From: Spongiibacter tropicus DSM 19543
GTDB lineage: Bacteria > Pseudomonadota > Gammaproteobacteria > Pseudomonadales > Spongiibacteraceae
Direction: 5' to 3'
DNA length: 64,000 nt
Assembly: GCF_000420325.1 (NCBI RefSeq)
Contig: NZ_ATUS01000001.1
Span: forward strand, 1,492,463 to 1,556,462
Of this stretch, positions 39,652 through 50,261 are shown in pieces; position 1 is the stretch's first letter; each line of letters opens with the position of its first letter. The notes below the pieces were generated by a model. It was not told the DNA's origin. It searched no databases and worked only from the letters and a program-made list of their open reading frames with translations. The translations under genes were made by a program, and so were the position numbers.

Positions 39652-40860
39652 ATGCTGAAACAGCTTTTACGCCTGCCACTGTCCGCCAAATGTGGCTTGG
39701 TAGCCGCTCTGATCTGCGCCCTGGCAGGGCTGACGCTGCTGATTACCAGCATGACCGCAAGCAAACAGATTCTGCTGGAAACGACTCGCCTCATAGGCCA
39801 GCAGTGGACAAATCAACTGGCTTCACAGAGCCAGCAGTCGCTGCTGCGCAATGACCGCGTCAGTCTGCAGGCCATTTTGCAGGACTATATCAACAGCCCA
39901 TTGATCGTCTACGGCAGCATCAAAGACAGCCGCGGCAATGCGCTGGCGGAAGCCGGCGTGCGCAGCGAACAACACCTGCACTACCAGGCGGGTGTGGCAG
40001 CCGACGGACGCCTCGGGCAGGTGGAACTGTCGCTGAGCAGCGAATTGATCGGCAATGAAATTCGCGACCTCGGCAAAACACTCCTGCTGCTCACCGCGAT
40101 TCTCTGCTGCCTGAGTTATGCGCTGCTGGCCGTCCCTATGCGCAATATCGAACGCCACATCCAGCATGCGCGCCAACGACTGGCGCAACCCATGCAGGAT
40201 GACGCCAGTGATTATCCCGGTGAGGACTGCCTGGGAGACTTGCTCGACGAAATTCACAATCCACAGATTCGTCTGATGCAGGCCGACGACTACCGCTACC
40301 GCGACTACGTGGTATTGCACTGCCAGTGGCAGGCCTATGACGATCTGAAACAGAAGATGAGCCCGGCACACTTTGCCGAACAGATTGATACCACCTATGC
40401 CCGCAGCGAGGCCATCGCCCGCCTCTACCATGGCGAATTAATGCTGCGTCGCCACCACGCCATTACTCTGCGGTTCTTTGAACTGGAAGACTGCGACCCG
40501 CCGTTGTTCCGGGCGCTGTGCGCCGCCGACCTGCTTCAAAAGCTGGATCGCAGCCTGAAAATTCGTCCGGGTATTGCGCGCATTTGCGAACAGGGTGCCC
40601 CCTGGCAAATTGCAGCGAAAGAGTGTGAGACGGTTGATCAGCTGCACGACATTACCGCGAGCGGGCAGGGTATCTGGCTGGATGACAACTGCCGTCATCA
40701 CGAGCGACTGGATGCCTGGGTAAGCTGCCGCGGCAATCGCGTCGGCAGCCTGAAACCACCCTACGACGAGCTGCTCAACCGCCAGCACATGCAGTTGAAA
40801 CAGCTCAGTCTGAGTCAGCTCAAAAACGACATGTCTTCTGAAGAAACCGAAGACGCTTAG
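39652..40860 (+). CDS. AhpA/YtjB-family membrane protein, long form
   Basis: A 402-aa protein. An N-terminal membrane helix (about 12-35), a periplasmic region of about 110 residues ([37 protein letters not shown]) and a second helix (about 143-163) match the AhpA/YtjB (Smp) family. A cytoplasmic C-terminal half of about 230 residues is additional and lacks a recognised domain; it includes a Cys/His-containing stretch. The ATG of [13 protein letters not shown] is chosen; the upstream frame has no ribosome site. It is divergent from serB, and its stop overlaps parC by four bases. Confidence 0.82.
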   Translation: MLKQLLRLPLSAKCGLVAALICALAGLTLLITSMTASKQILLETTRLIGQQWTNQLASQSQQSLLRNDRVSLQAILQDYINSPLIVYGSIKDSRGNALAEAGVRSEQHLHYQAGVAADGRLGQVELSLSSELIGNEIRDLGKTLLLLTAILCCLSYALLAVPMRNIERHIQHARQRLAQPMQDDASDYPGEDCLGDLLDEIHNPQIRLMQADDYRYRDYVVLHCQWQAYDDLKQKMSPAHFAEQIDTTYARSEAIARLYHGELMLRRHHAITLRFFELEDCDPPLFRALCAADLLQKLDRSLKIRPGIARICEQGAPWQIAAKECETVDQLHDITASGQGIWLDDNCRHHERLDAWVSCRGNRVGSLKPPYDELLNRQHMQLKQLSLSQLKNDMSSEETEDA

Positions 40861-43115
40861 GCGCCCGGCACTAACTCCAGTCCGTCGACTTTCTGGAAAC
40901 CTCTGGGCAGTTTGTGGCCGCGGCGGCCGCGCTCACCCAGATAGTGTTCCAACTCGGACAGTTTCAGTGTCAGGTGACGCTTGCCCGACAGCACCTTAAT
41001 GCTGTCTGCAGAACCCATCACCGCCATTGCCACCAGCAGTTCTTCGCGGCTGGCCGCTCGCGCCGAGGGAATTCCCAACAGCTTATTGCCCTTGCCGCGC
41101 GCCATGATCGGCAGATCGCTAGCCGGGAACACCAACATGCGGCCTTCGCTACTGATCACCACCACATAGTGCTCGTCAATGCCCCCTACGGGCACGGGCG
41201 ACATCACCCTCGCCCCCTTGGGCAAACTGAGCGTCGCCTTGCCCGCTTTGTTCTTGCCGTGCAGCTCACCCAGTTTGGCGATAAAGCCATAGCCCGCATC
41301 AGAGGCCAGCAGGTAATGGCTGTCATCGGCCCCCATCAGCATGCCTTCAAAGCTTACCCCTGACGGCGGATTGATACGCCCGGTCAGCGGCTCGCCCTGC
41401 CCCCGCGCCGAGGGCAAATTATGCCCGGGTAGACTATAGCCACGACCGGTACTGTCGAGAATCAGCACCGATTGATTACTGCGTCCGCGCGCGGCCAGCT
41501 TGAAGCGATCGCCGGATTTGTAGTTCAGTGCTTCTGGGTCGATATCATGGCCCTTCGCCGCCCGAATCCACCCCATTTCAGACAACACGACGGTAATCGG
41601 TTCGGCCGCCACAATGTCTTCTTCGGCAAAGGCCCGGGCTTCGTCACGCTGCACCAGCGGCGAACGGCGATCGTCGCCGTACTCCTCGGCGGTGGCGGTC
41701 AATTCCTTGCGCAGCAGGTTCTTCATGCGGCGCGTCGAGCCCAGCGTCTGCTCCAGGTCATCGCGCTCTTTGGAAAGCTCGTCCTGCTCACCGCGAATTT
41801 TCATTTCTTCCAGTTTCGCCAAGTGGCGCAACTTCAGTTCCAGAATCGCTTCAGCCTGAATATCGCTGATACCAAAACGCGCCATCAGTACCGGCTTGGG
41901 CTTGTCCTCTTCACGAATGATGGCGATGACTTCATCAATATTGAGGAAGGCGACCAGCAGGCCATCGAGGATATGCAGTCGCTTGAGCACTTTATCCAGA
42001 CGGAATTCCAGACGGCGCCGGGTAGTCTGGGTGCGAAACTCCAGCCACTCGTTGAGAATGCGATCCAGACTTTTTACCTGCGGGCGACCATCAATGCCGA
42101 TCATATTCAGGTTAACCCGGTAGCTGCGCTCCAGATCGGTGGTCGCAAACAAGTGGTTCATCAGCGACTCGGCATTAACGCGATTCGAGCGCGGCACAAT
42201 CACCAGCCGCGTTGGGTTTTCGTGGTCGGACTCGTCGCGTAAATCTACGACCATCGGCAGCTTCTTGGCCTGCATTTGCTGAGCGATCTGCTCCAGCACT
42301 TTGGAGCCCGAGGTCTGGTGCGGCAGCGCCGTCACCACAATATCTTCCTGTTCGCGATGCCACACGGCGCGCATTCGCAATGAACCGCGACCGGTCTCGT
42401 ACATCTTGCGAATATCTTCCGGCGGCGTGATCAACTCAGCATCGGTCGGAAAATCCGGCCCTTTCACGTGCTCACACAACTCGGCAACACTCGCTTTCGG
42501 CTCATCGAGCAGTCGCAGGCAGGCACTGACCACCTCGCGAAGATTGTGTGGCGGAATATCCGTCGCCATGCCCACAGCAATGCCGGTGGTGCCATTGAGC
42601 AGAATATTGGGCACCCGTGCAGGTAGTGTCGCCGGCTCGTCCAGCGCACCGTCAAAGTTTGGCACCCAGTCCACCGTGCCCTGCCCCAGCTCGCTGAGCA
42701 GTACTTCGGCATAGTTCGTCAGTTTCGACTCGGTATATCGCATGGCGGCAAAGGACTTGGGATCATCCGGTGACCCCCAGTTCCCCTGACCGTCAATCAG
42801 CGGATAACGGTAGGAGAAATCCTGTGACATCAGCACCATGGCTTCATATACCGCGCTGTCGCCGTGGGGGTGGAACTTACCGATAACATCGCCCACGGTG
42901 CGCGCCGACTTTTTGTACTTGGCGCTGGCCTTCAGACCGAGTTCGCTCATGGCATACACAATGCGCCGCTGCACTGGCTTCAGGCCATCGGCAATATTCG
43001 GCAGCGCGCGATCGAGAATGACGTACATGGAGTAATCCAGATACGCCTTCTCGGTGTAGGACTTCAGGGGAATCTGCTCGACGCCGTCGGCACCGATCAC
43101 AATATTGTCTGACAT
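40857..43115 (-). CDS. parC: DNA topoisomerase IV subunit A
   Basis: A 752-aa type IIA topoisomerase subunit that decatenates daughter chromosomes with ParE. Catalytic Tyr127 lies in AMRYTESKL; the quinolone-determining region has Ser87 and Glu91 in [12 protein letters not shown], the susceptible-type residues. The C-terminal part has ParC-type beta-pinwheel blades (about 500-740). parE is not in the window. The stop overlaps the convergent ahpA-like gene. Confidence 0.97.
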   Translation of the reverse strand: MSDNIVIGADGVEQIPLKSYTEKAYLDYSMYVILDRALPNIADGLKPVQRRIVYAMSELGLKASAKYKKSARTVGDVIGKFHPHGDSAVYEAMVLMSQDFSYRYPLIDGQGNWGSPDDPKSFAAMRYTESKLTNYAEVLLSELGQGTVDWVPNFDGALDEPATLPARVPNILLNGTTGIAVGMATDIPPHNLREVVSACLRLLDEPKASVAELCEHVKGPDFPTDAELITPPEDIRKMYETGRGSLRMRAVWHREQEDIVVTALPHQTSGSKVLEQIAQQMQAKKLPMVVDLRDESDHENPTRLVIVPRSNRVNAESLMNHLFATTDLERSYRVNLNMIGIDGRPQVKSLDRILNEWLEFRTQTTRRRLEFRLDKVLKRLHILDGLLVAFLNIDEVIAIIREEDKPKPVLMARFGISDIQAEAILELKLRHLAKLEEMKIRGEQDELSKERDDLEQTLGSTRRMKNLLRKELTATAEEYGDDRRSPLVQRDEARAFAEEDIVAAEPITVVLSEMGWIRAAKGHDIDPEALNYKSGDRFKLAARGRSNQSVLILDSTGRGYSLPGHNLPSARGQGEPLTGRINPPSGVSFEGMLMGADDSHYLLASDAGYGFIAKLGELHGKNKAGKATLSLPKGARVMSPVPVGGIDEHYVVVISSEGRMLVFPASDLPIMARGKGNKLLGIPSARAASREELLVAMAVMGSADSIKVLSGKRHLTLKLSELEHYLGERGRRGHKLPRGFQKVDGLELVPGA

Positions 43116-43240
43116 AAATACGGGTTACTCTTTCTCGATATTCACTGAGAGATGACAGATCCGCTCATACGTGTAATTACGAAGCGTTTTGCCAGGCACA
43201 GCGACCTATACTGGCTCCACATGATGCGGAGGGTTGCGAC

Positions 43241-43495
43241 ATGGCAGTATCAAAAGTAGTGACGTTATCCGATTACCGGGAAAACGCACAACAGATGCAG
43301 ATCGACGACATTAGCGCACAGGCGTTCCTGTTTCTACAGGAACAGGCGCAAGAGAACAATGTTCCCATGCGAAAACTGTTGATGGAACATTTGTTGGGCA
43401 TCGCCTGCGTCGTAAAAGCCGTCGAGGGCCTGGACGAAGCCCAGAACTGGCTGGCGCTGATCAGCGACGAACTGGATCAGGAACTCGCCAATTAA
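43241..43495 (+). CDS. Small acidic helical protein, unknown
   Basis: An 84-aa protein with a strong ribosome site (GGAGGG nine bases before ATG). It is predicted to be almost all helix and acidic towards the C-terminus (ALISDELDQELAN), with no signal or membrane segment. I do not recognise a family. It diverges from parC across 125 bases and converges on the 60-aa zinc-ribbon-like gene with a 12-base gap. Coding is supported by the ribosome site and codon usage like its neighbours. Confidence 0.6.
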   Translation: MAVSKVVTLSDYRENAQQMQIDDISAQAFLFLQEQAQENNVPMRKLLMEHLLGIACVVKAVEGLDEAQNWLALISDELDQELAN

Positions 43496-43507
43496 CCGTG
43501 CCGCGCA

Positions 43508-43690
43508 CTACTGCGCGGTCGTTTTGCGCTTACCACAGCGTTCACAGCGATATACCGTGACCAAACGCCCCTGCTTCACATCAAACTGACTGTTCTTTTC
43601 AACTTTCCACTTATGATGCCCTTCCCGACACAGACTACTCTGTGCCGTCGGCTTCCGTTTTCGCGGGCCGAATTTCACTACCTCGCCCAT
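43508..43690 (-). CDS. Small basic zinc-ribbon-like protein
   Basis: A 60-aa basic protein. Potential zinc ligands are Cys21, His25/His26 and the CERCGK pair near the C-terminus (C-x2-C), with an aromatic strand region (HHKWKVEK, VTVYRCER). The layout suggests a single mini zinc ribbon that may bind nucleic acid or a protein. The family name is unknown to me, although similar small genes are found in pseudomonads. It is divergent from slyD. Confidence 0.6.
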   Translation of the reverse strand: MGEVVKFGPRKRKPTAQSSLCREGHHKWKVEKNSQFDVKQGRLVTVYRCERCGKRKTTAQ

Positions 43691-43801
43691 TTTCCACTCC
43701 GTCTTTAGTCGGCCCGGTCTTCAGCGCTATCCCGGCCGGGAATCTGGCGGTACTATACGCGCCTTGAACACGCCATCAGACAGATTATTTCAGGGGGAGC
43801 A

Positions 43802-44284
43802 ATGCAGATCGACAAAAACAGCGTGGTTGCCTTTCACTACGAACTGCGCGACAGCAGCGGCGACGTACTCGAAAGTAACTTTGACGAAACCGCTACGCTG
43901 TATCTACACGGCGCCAACAACATTCTCCCCGGCCTGGAAAAAGCCTTTGCGGGACGGGAAGCCGGCGAAGAATTCGAAACCACGCTACCACCCGAGCAGG
44001 CCTATGGCATTGTTCAGGAAAATCAGCGTCAGCGCATCCCCGCCAAATACCTGAAACACGAAGGCAAACTGAAGCCCGGGCAAATCGTCCGCTTCAATAC
44101 TGACCAGGGCATGCGCACGGCCACCGTACTGAAAATCGGGAAATTCTCTGTCGATATCGACAGCAACCACCCCTTGGCAGGCAAAACGCTCACCTTCCGT
44201 ATTCGGATCGACAATGTGCGCGAAGCCACCGCCGACGAACAAGCCCACGGCCACGCCCACGGCGAAGGTGGGCACCAGCACTAA
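43802..44284 (+). CDS. slyD: SlyD-type FKBP peptidyl-prolyl isomerase
   Basis: A 160-aa cytoplasmic chaperone. The FKBP domain is split by an insert-in-flap domain (about 70-125, QAYGIVQENQRQRIPAKYL), with YLHGANNILPGLEKAF typical of SlyD. A short His-rich tail (HGHAHGEGGHQH) can bind Ni or other metals, as SlyD does when helping hydrogenase or urease maturation. The ribosome site AGGGGG is strong. Its stop overlaps the convergent lipoprotein hydrolase by four bases. Confidence 0.94.
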   Translation: MQIDKNSVVAFHYELRDSSGDVLESNFDETATLYLHGANNILPGLEKAFAGREAGEEFETTLPPEQAYGIVQENQRQRIPAKYLKHEGKLKPGQIVRFNTDQGMRTATVLKIGKFSVDIDSNHPLAGKTLTFRIRIDNVREATADEQAHGHAHGEGGHQH

Positions 44285-45126
44285 TCTGGTGGAGCCCACT
44301 GCCTCAGGCTGCTGGCAATAAAGTCCAGCAGCGCCTCCCGGCCTTCAGGGCGTTGAAAGGTCTCGATATGCCCGCCATCGTAAAGAAATAATTGCTTCGG
44401 AGCTTTCGCCGCCGCATATAAACGTCGCGCATGCTCAACGCCAATCACCGCGTCCCGCTCACCGTGAATCAGCAGTAACGGTGCAGGCGAAATAGCCGGC
44501 ACACTTTCGGATAAATCGTAGCCATCCGGCATCGCCCACGCAGCGGGATACTGAAAACTCCACGTCAGCCAATGCTTCGCCGCCTGTTCTTTGGCAATCC
44601 GGGCATACTCACTGAAACCGGCATCCAATACGACACCCGCGAGGTGTCGACGCCCGTCCGGTGGCAGGCCAGTCACCGCCGCCCCCATCAAACTGGCCCC
44701 CAAGCTCTGCCCTAGAGCGAACCAGGGCAGGCCCGTTTCCTTGTCCTCAAGCCAGCGCACGGCCACCTGTAAGTCGCTGACCGCCCCCGACACACTGGGA
44801 TAACCGGTAGAGCGGCCGTATCCGCGATAATCCACCAGCAGCACATTGATTCCCTGCGCAGGCAACCAGTACACACTGGCCAAGTGGGTGCTGATATTTT
44901 CCGCATTGCCATGCGCGAAGATCAGAGTCGCCCGGGGAATCTCGGCGGGCAACCACCACGCGTGAAGCGTCACGCCACCCTCGCCATCTAGCACAACATC
45001 CTCGTAGGTAACTCCGACCTCCGCCGGTGTGCGCAACAGCGTCGACTGGGGATAGAACAACAGGGCTTCGCAGCCCGACAGCAAACCAACGAGCAGCACA
45101 AGGCTGAAAGCACGTAGAATGCGCAT
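44281..45126 (-). CDS. Alpha/beta-hydrolase lipoprotein
   Basis: A 281-aa predicted lipoprotein. The signal ends in lipobox LLSGC near residue 19, then an alpha/beta-hydrolase core with HGNAEN (oxyanion), nucleophile Ser in ALGQSLGAS, acid Asp in HGERDAVIG and His in DGGHIETF. It resembles the YfhR/BEM46-like family of envelope hydrolases; the substrate is unknown. The ATG overlaps the stop of the DUF4105 gene by one base (TGATG), so the two are co-translated. The six-residue upstream extension is rejected. Confidence 0.87.
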   Translation of the reverse strand: MRILRAFSLVLLVGLLSGCEALLFYPQSTLLRTPAEVGVTYEDVVLDGEGGVTLHAWWLPAEIPRATLIFAHGNAENISTHLASVYWLPAQGINVLLVDYRGYGRSTGYPSVSGAVSDLQVAVRWLEDKETGLPWFALGQSLGASLMGAAVTGLPPDGRRHLAGVVLDAGFSEYARIAKEQAAKHWLTWSFQYPAAWAMPDGYDLSESVPAISPAPLLLIHGERDAVIGVEHARRLYAAAKAPKQLFLYDGGHIETFQRPEGREALLDFIASSLRQWAPPD

Positions 45127-46952
45127 CAGAAGAAGCGCCGCCAACTGAACTCAACCCCTAGCGAATCGCCCCAGGGCTGGTCGCGATAATCAAGCTGTAG
45201 TCGCCACGCGCGATCCGCTTGATAGGCATAGTTGGCCGTCGCACTGAGCTGTTTGCGCTGACCGGCACCGGAGAAATCCATCCACCGCGCAGCCAATTCC
45301 GCCGACAACACCGCCCCCTGCCAGACTTGACCGATATTGACCATCGGCGCCAGACGCCAATCCTCTCGAAAATCACTGTTGTATTCCATGCGCACACCGG
45401 GCATGGCGTATGCAATGCCGCCAAGCCATTTTGTACTGACGCCACCGCCCGCGCTCAGTTGCGCAACAAGAGGCTGACTCGGCGCATCATCCAGTCGCTC
45501 CAGACCAAAATTCACCTGCCAGCTGATCGGTGAGAAAAATTCGTCCCGCGGCGACAGAGAGCGTATATCCATGATGGTGAACTCCTGAAGACGCAAGCCC
45601 TCGCGCTCCTGCCAGCGCAGGTTTATATCTCCCATCACTAACGTGGCACCAGGCGGATAGCCTGATTGGCTATCCAGCGCATCGTGATAGCTGATGCGAT
45701 AGTTGAGATCGGCATAGGCCAGCGACGCCTGCGCCGACGCGTCCGACAGGTCACGCCACCCGGCATTCACCGCCAACAGGGAGGTACGATGTCCAAAATC
45801 CGATCGAGCAGGGGGCGTCACCGCAATATCGTCAGCGGCTTGCAAAGCCTTTGCCTGACGAAGAAGGCGCAAGCTTCGCTCTGCCACCTCCTCACTGCGA
45901 ACGTCTCGATTACTCTGGTAGCGCAAGTAGCGGTAGGCAGTAAATACTATTTGCGCCTGACGACTTTGGGCTAATGCGCTATCCAGTTCATCGACTTCGC
46001 CTGCCGCCAGGCGCCTCACCCATTCCTGCTCCGACTCGCTGAGTGTCTCCAGCAGCGTCTCCAGCTCCAGTCGTTTCGAGGGGCGATATTTCACCTCGTC
46101 GACCATTTTCGCATCCACCACTGCACGCACGGTATCGACCGGCATGGCGGCATACTCGAAAGGGCTGGTGAGATCGATACCGGGGCGTGCGACTTCCAAC
46201 AACTCCAGCAAACGGAAAGAACAGTTTTCGTCGAAGAAAAAATAGTCGAAGTTAATATCGCGCAATTCCCAGACATGGCGCAGAAGGCGATCCATTTCCG
46301 CCACACTCAGGTTTAGCTGATACTCCCACATATCGCGGTTTTCCAGCCGGCTGTATTCCTGAATTTTCTGGTAGTAGGGCTGCATGCTGAACAAGCCGGG
46401 ATAACCGCCAAAGAGGCCCCGGTACGCATACAAAATATCGTTTTCACCAGGAGGGATATTGGCACCGAAGTTAAGCGCATAGGCAAGGAAGTCGGAGCGG
46501 CTGCGGTCTCCTCCAGGGGTAAAACGCAAAAACGTGTGGCCGTACATGGATGACGGGCTATTGAGATAGCTCGCCGCCAGCACCAGCGAGACTTGCTGAA
46601 CATCCAGGGTCTCTCGCCATTCGCGGTACTCGTCACACACCGGCGCCGACGCAGGAATCAAAGAACGATCCACCAACCACTGAGCTCGAGCCGGATAGTC
46701 ACAGCGTCGGAGGGGCTGGGAAATAAACTCGCGTCGCGTCGCCTGTAACTCCGCCAAAGGATCAAGGTGACCAGACGGACTCAAGAAAAAACGCGGATCA
46801 TCAACGTAGCTTTGCGCGCCAGAGCGAGGGTAATGCAGCAGGGCCCGCCATTGCGGATCCTGACTGAACTTGTCGAGTTGCTTGTCGAGGCCCGCATTGG
46901 CGATTGCAGGCATCAGCACACTGAGTGCCACACTGAAAATTAGGAAACGCAT
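45126..46952 (-). CDS. DUF4105 (Lnb N-terminal-like) envelope protein
   Basis: A 608-aa exported protein with a signal peptide (1-20, ending ANA). Residues 110-270 match the DUF4105 / lipoprotein N-acyltransferase Lnb N-terminal-like domain, with conserved His in MYGHTFLRF and Cys in ENCSFRLLELL. This papain-like pair is expected in Lnb-type transacylation. The C-terminal half (about 380-608) is rich in alternating aromatic strands and ends in WRRFF, looking like an outer-membrane beta-barrel. Lipoprotein remodelling is possible but inferred. It is translationally coupled to the hydrolase lipoprotein. Confidence 0.82.
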   Translation of the reverse strand: MRFLIFSVALSVLMPAIANAGLDKQLDKFSQDPQWRALLHYPRSGAQSYVDDPRFFLSPSGHLDPLAELQATRREFISQPLRRCDYPARAQWLVDRSLIPASAPVCDEYREWRETLDVQQVSLVLAASYLNSPSSMYGHTFLRFTPGGDRSRSDFLAYALNFGANIPPGENDILYAYRGLFGGYPGLFSMQPYYQKIQEYSRLENRDMWEYQLNLSVAEMDRLLRHVWELRDINFDYFFFDENCSFRLLELLEVARPGIDLTSPFEYAAMPVDTVRAVVDAKMVDEVKYRPSKRLELETLLETLSESEQEWVRRLAAGEVDELDSALAQSRQAQIVFTAYRYLRYQSNRDVRSEEVAERSLRLLRQAKALQAADDIAVTPPARSDFGHRTSLLAVNAGWRDLSDASAQASLAYADLNYRISYHDALDSQSGYPPGATLVMGDINLRWQEREGLRLQEFTIMDIRSLSPRDEFFSPISWQVNFGLERLDDAPSQPLVAQLSAGGGVSTKWLGGIAYAMPGVRMEYNSDFREDWRLAPMVNIGQVWQGAVLSAELAARWMDFSGAGQRKQLSATANYAYQADRAWRLQLDYRDQPWGDSLGVEFSWRRFF

Positions 46953-46968
46953 GCGCCCTGTCCATGAT

Positions 46969-46992
46969 AAAAAAACGGCCCCGCAGGGCCGT
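46969..46992 (-). terminator. Terminator after the DUF3015 gene
   Basis: A 7-bp perfect stem ACGGCCC/GGGCCGT with a CGCA loop (46975-46992), followed on the minus strand by a run of U (46969-46975). It lies between the DUF3015 stop and the DUF4105 start, so the latter needs its own promoter or readthrough. Confidence 0.88.
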
Positions 46993-47020
46993 CGTCGCGC
47001 TGTTTAGTAGTTCGCGCGCA

Positions 47021-47503
47021 TCAAGACACGTACTTAGACAGTGTCGCGTCTTGCTTCATCAAGCTGACAATTGAGCCCATCACAGCTTCTGCATCAACAT
47101 TGGCTGCAGGGAACAGGCTGTCGAAATTGCTGTGCAGCGTTTGCTTGAACAGCGCACGATCTTCTTCTGCGATGCCCATTGATACCGCTACAGCCGTCAG
47201 TGCTTCACCATCACCCATGGCAACGTCTTCGGAGAACTCATCCATGATCTGTCCCAGATTCACCATGGATTTTCCGCCATAAGTCAGCGTGCCGTTGGCA
47301 GAACAACCGTTGGTGCCTGAGGTCATGCCGAAGCTGGCGTTACCGGATGTGCCATTAGTAATAGAGGCAACGAGGTGAGCGGGCAGGCCTGACTGACCAG
47401 AGAACAGCATGTTGCCCCAACCACAGTTAGGACCACCGGGAGCGACAGCGAAGCTGGCACTGGAAGCCGCCAGGAACGCCGATGCAATCAGCACTTTTTT
47501 CAT
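47021..47503 (-). CDS. DUF3015 family periplasmic protein
   Basis: A 160-aa protein with a signal peptide (1-19, ending SFA) and mature start VAPGGPNCGWGNMLF, the DUF3015 hallmark. There are two cysteines that may pair. The function is unknown; relatives are common, abundant periplasmic proteins in marine gammaproteobacteria. MKKVLIAS is the start (GAGGAA upstream), not the 12-residue extension. It is monocistronic, ending at its own terminator. Confidence 0.85.
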   Translation of the reverse strand: MKKVLIASAFLAASSASFAVAPGGPNCGWGNMLFSGQSGLPAHLVASITNGTSGNASFGMTSGTNGCSANGTLTYGGKSMVNLGQIMDEFSEDVAMGDGEALTAVAVSMGIAEEDRALFKQTLHSNFDSLFPAANVDAEAVMGSIVSLMKQDATLSKYVS

Positions 47504-47635
47504 AATTGTTCCTCTTGTTGTAGATTCCCTTCGCACCAAAATGGCGCTGAATCCGAGATTATCACAGCACTAAGCCTTGTCTAGCGATAATCACTGCAAA
47601 TTCCGCAAGTTGAGACGCGGCGGTATTTCAGACAC

Positions 47636-47661
47636 AAAAAACCCCGCCGTGGCGGGGTTTT
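47636..47661. terminator. Terminator after pnp
   Basis: A GC-rich inverted repeat (ACCCCGCC/GGCGGGGT, 47641-47658) flanked by A and T runs on both sides, 21 bases past the pnp stop. It is usable in both directions. Confidence 0.92.
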
Positions 47662-47681
47662 CAGTACAGCTCAGCGAAGGC

Positions 47682-49793
47682 TTATTCTTCGCTGGTCGCC
47701 GCTTCCTCAGCATCGACTTCTTTCATCGACAGCTTGATACGGCCGCGCTGATCTACGTCCAGCACTTTGACTTTCACCTGCTGACCTTCTTTCAGGTAGT
47801 CATTGACGTTCTCGACACGCTCATCAGAAATCTGAGAGATGTGCACCAGGCCGTCTTTACCCGGCAGGATGGTCACGAAGGCACCGAAGTCAACGATGCG
47901 TGCCACAGTACCCAGATAGGTTTCACCCACCTCGGCTTCCGCGGTGATCGCCAGAATACGATCCACGGCGGCATCGCGAGACGCCGCATCAGCACCGTAT
48001 ACCCGCACGGTGCCATCGTCTTCGATGTCGATCTGCGCTTCAGTTTCTTCACAGATACCACGGATCGTTGCACCGCCTTTACCGATGATGTCGCGAATCT
48101 TGTCGGAGTCGACTTTCATCACGTGCATGCTCGGTGCGTTGTCGGAAACACCATCGCGAGACGCAGACAGTACCTGGTTCATCTGACCCAGGATATGCAG
48201 ACGCGCTTGCTGAGCCTGCTCCAGCGCCACTTCCATAATCTTCTGGGTGATACCTTCGATCTTGATATCCATCTGCAGAGCAGTGATACCGTCGGCAGTA
48301 CCGGCTACTTTAAAGTCCATGTCGCCCAGGTGGTCTTCGTCGCCGAGAATGTCGGTCAGCACCGCAAAGCGCTCACCTTCTTTAACCAGACCCATCGCGA
48401 TACCGGCAACAGGCGCTTTCAGCGGTACACCGGCGTCCATCAGCGACAGACTGCCAACACAGACTGAAGCCATGGAGCTGGAACCGTTGGATTCGGTGAT
48501 TTCCGATACCACACGAACGGTGTACGGGAATTCCTCAGCCGTCGGCAGTACCGCAGCCAGGCCGCGACGGGCCAAGCGACCGTGACCGATTTCGCGGCGA
48601 CCGGTGCCGCCCATACGACCACACTCACCTACCGAGTAGGGAGGGAAGTTGTAGTGCAGCATGAAGTTGTCTTTGCGCTCGCCTTCCAGTGCGTCAATCA
48701 ACTGCGCGTCACGGGTCGTACCCAGCGTGGCAACACCAATCGCCTGAGTTTCACCACGGGTGAACAACGCAGAGCCGTGCGCCTTGTTCAGCATGCCGAC
48801 TTCAACAGAGATGGGACGCACAGTACGGCCATCGCGACCGTCGATGCGAGGCTCGCCATTCAGGATGCGCTGACGAACAATTTGTTTTTCCAGTTTGCCG
48901 AAAACGCCTTTCACATCTTCTGCATCAAACTGCGGCGCATCGCCGGAAGCCAGTTGCTCAACAGCTTGATCGCGCAGTTTACCGACTTCAGCGTAGCGCT
49001 GCATTTTATCAGTGATTCGGTAAGCATCGCCCAGACCCGCTTTGAAACCCTCGGCAACAGCGGCCATCAGGGCCGTGTCTTCGGGCTCAGGCTGCCAGTC
49101 CCAGGCGGGCTTGGCGGCTTCGGCGGCCAGCTCGTTGATCACCTTGATCGCGGCCTGCATTTCCTGATGCGCGTACAGCACGGCACCCAGCATCTGGTCT
49201 TCGGTCAGCTCTTGCGCCTCTGACTCAACCATCAGAACCGCGTCTTGAGTCCCTGCAACCACCATGTCCAGCAAGCTGCCTTTGAGCTGGCTGTAAGTCG
49301 GGTTCAGCAGGTAACCGTCTTCAGCAGTGAAGCCAACACGGGCAGCACCAATAGGACCGGAGAAAGGGATACCCGAAACGGCCAGGGCCGCGGAGGTACC
49401 AATCAGTGCGGCAATATCCGGATCGACATCTTTCTCGGAAGACATGACCGTACAGACGACCTGCACTTCGTTTTTGAAGCCATTGGGAAACAGCGGACGA
49501 ATCGGACGGTCGATCAGACGTGAGGTCAGCGTTTCTTTCTCTGACGGGCGACCTTCACGCTTGAAGAAACCACCTGGGATTTTGCCCACCGCATAGCTGC
49601 GCTCTTGGTAGTGCACAGACAGCGGGAAAAAGTCCTGGCCAGGCTTGGCGGATTTGGCGGCAACCACGGTACACAACACTTGTGTTTTGTCCATGGTGAC
49701 CAGAACTGCGCCGGTCGCCTGTCGGGCGATGCGGCCAGTCTCCAGAGTGACGGTGTGACCGCCCCACTGGAAGGTTTTTGAAACGGGATTCAC
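47682..49793 (-). CDS. pnp: Polynucleotide phosphorylase
   Basis: A 703-aa trimeric exoribonuclease. Two RNase PH domains (about 1-230 and 310-550), a KH domain ([15 protein letters not shown]) and a C-terminal S1 domain ([19 protein letters not shown]) are in the normal order. The start is GTG with a strong GGAGGT site; the first residues [11 protein letters not shown] are the family N-terminus. It follows rpsO through a hairpin, as in E. coli. Confidence 0.98.
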   Translation of the reverse strand: MNPVSKTFQWGGHTVTLETGRIARQATGAVLVTMDKTQVLCTVVAAKSAKPGQDFFPLSVHYQERSYAVGKIPGGFFKREGRPSEKETLTSRLIDRPIRPLFPNGFKNEVQVVCTVMSSEKDVDPDIAALIGTSAALAVSGIPFSGPIGAARVGFTAEDGYLLNPTYSQLKGSLLDMVVAGTQDAVLMVESEAQELTEDQMLGAVLYAHQEMQAAIKVINELAAEAAKPAWDWQPEPEDTALMAAVAEGFKAGLGDAYRITDKMQRYAEVGKLRDQAVEQLASGDAPQFDAEDVKGVFGKLEKQIVRQRILNGEPRIDGRDGRTVRPISVEVGMLNKAHGSALFTRGETQAIGVATLGTTRDAQLIDALEGERKDNFMLHYNFPPYSVGECGRMGGTGRREIGHGRLARRGLAAVLPTAEEFPYTVRVVSEITESNGSSSMASVCVGSLSLMDAGVPLKAPVAGIAMGLVKEGERFAVLTDILGDEDHLGDMDFKVAGTADGITALQMDIKIEGITQKIMEVALEQAQQARLHILGQMNQVLSASRDGVSDNAPSMHVMKVDSDKIRDIIGKGGATIRGICEETEAQIDIEDDGTVRVYGADAASRDAAVDRILAITAEAEVGETYLGTVARIVDFGAFVTILPGKDGLVHISQISDERVENVNDYLKEGQQVKVKVLDVDQRGRIKLSMKEVDAEEAATSEE

Positions 49794-49829
49794 AGATTAT
49801 TACCTCCCTAAAAAGGGGTTACAAAAGTA

Positions 49830-49852
49830 TGAGGGGGCCGTCGGCCCCCTCA
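49830..49852. terminator. Hairpin between rpsO and pnp
   Basis: A perfect 10-bp stem TGAGGGGGCC/GGCCCCCTCA with a three-base loop. On the minus strand it is followed by UACUUUUG, a modest U-run. It is probably a leaky rpsO terminator, like the rpsO-pnp spacer in E. coli that is also cut by RNase III. Confidence 0.75.
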
Positions 49853-49864
49853 GTTATTCTTCTT

Positions 49865-50134
49865 TTAGCGACGCAGACCCAAACTTTTGATCAGCTTGCT
49901 GTAACGCTCCTGATCTTTGCGCTTCAGGTAATCCAGAAGCTTGCGGCGCTGGTTAACCATACGGATCAGACCACGGCGAGAATGGTGGTCTTTCTTGTGG
50001 CCTTCAAAGTGGCCTTGCAGCTTGTTGATGTTAACGGTCAACAGTGCAACTTGAACTTCCGGAGAACCGGTATCGCCTTCGGCAGTTTGATACTCTTTTA
50101 CAACTTCAGCTTTTTCAGCAGCAGACAGTGCCAT
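49865..50134 (-). CDS. rpsO: Ribosomal protein S15
   Basis: An 89-aa 30S protein bound to the central domain of 16S r[15 protein letters not shown] is the start, behind GAGAGGAA; the 16-residue extension is noise. The [14 protein letters not shown] and [25 protein letters not shown] motifs are standard. It lies between truB and pnp in the conserved translation cluster. Confidence 0.98.
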   Translation of the reverse strand: MALSAAEKAEVVKEYQTAEGDTGSPEVQVALLTVNINKLQGHFEGHKKDHHSRRGLIRMVNQRRKLLDYLKRKDQERYSKLIKSLGLRR

Positions 50135-50261
50135 GGGTATTTCCTCTCTGATATGCGTGAATAAACGAGCCTGACCGTGCATATCTACAGACAGGTTCGG
50201 AAGGACTTCCCTTCAGATACAGTTCCGGTTTGGGCTAGGCCGACAAACCAGCGGCGTATTA
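50135..50261 (-). promoter_or_regulatory. Structured rpsO leader
   Basis: The 127-base gap before rpsO can form several hairpins on the minus strand, including GGTTTG...CAAACC with an internal GGC/GCC stem (about 50225-50250) and GGAAG/CTTCC. S15 of many bacteria represses its own leader, but the fold here is not one I can match to a known class. Confidence 0.35.
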
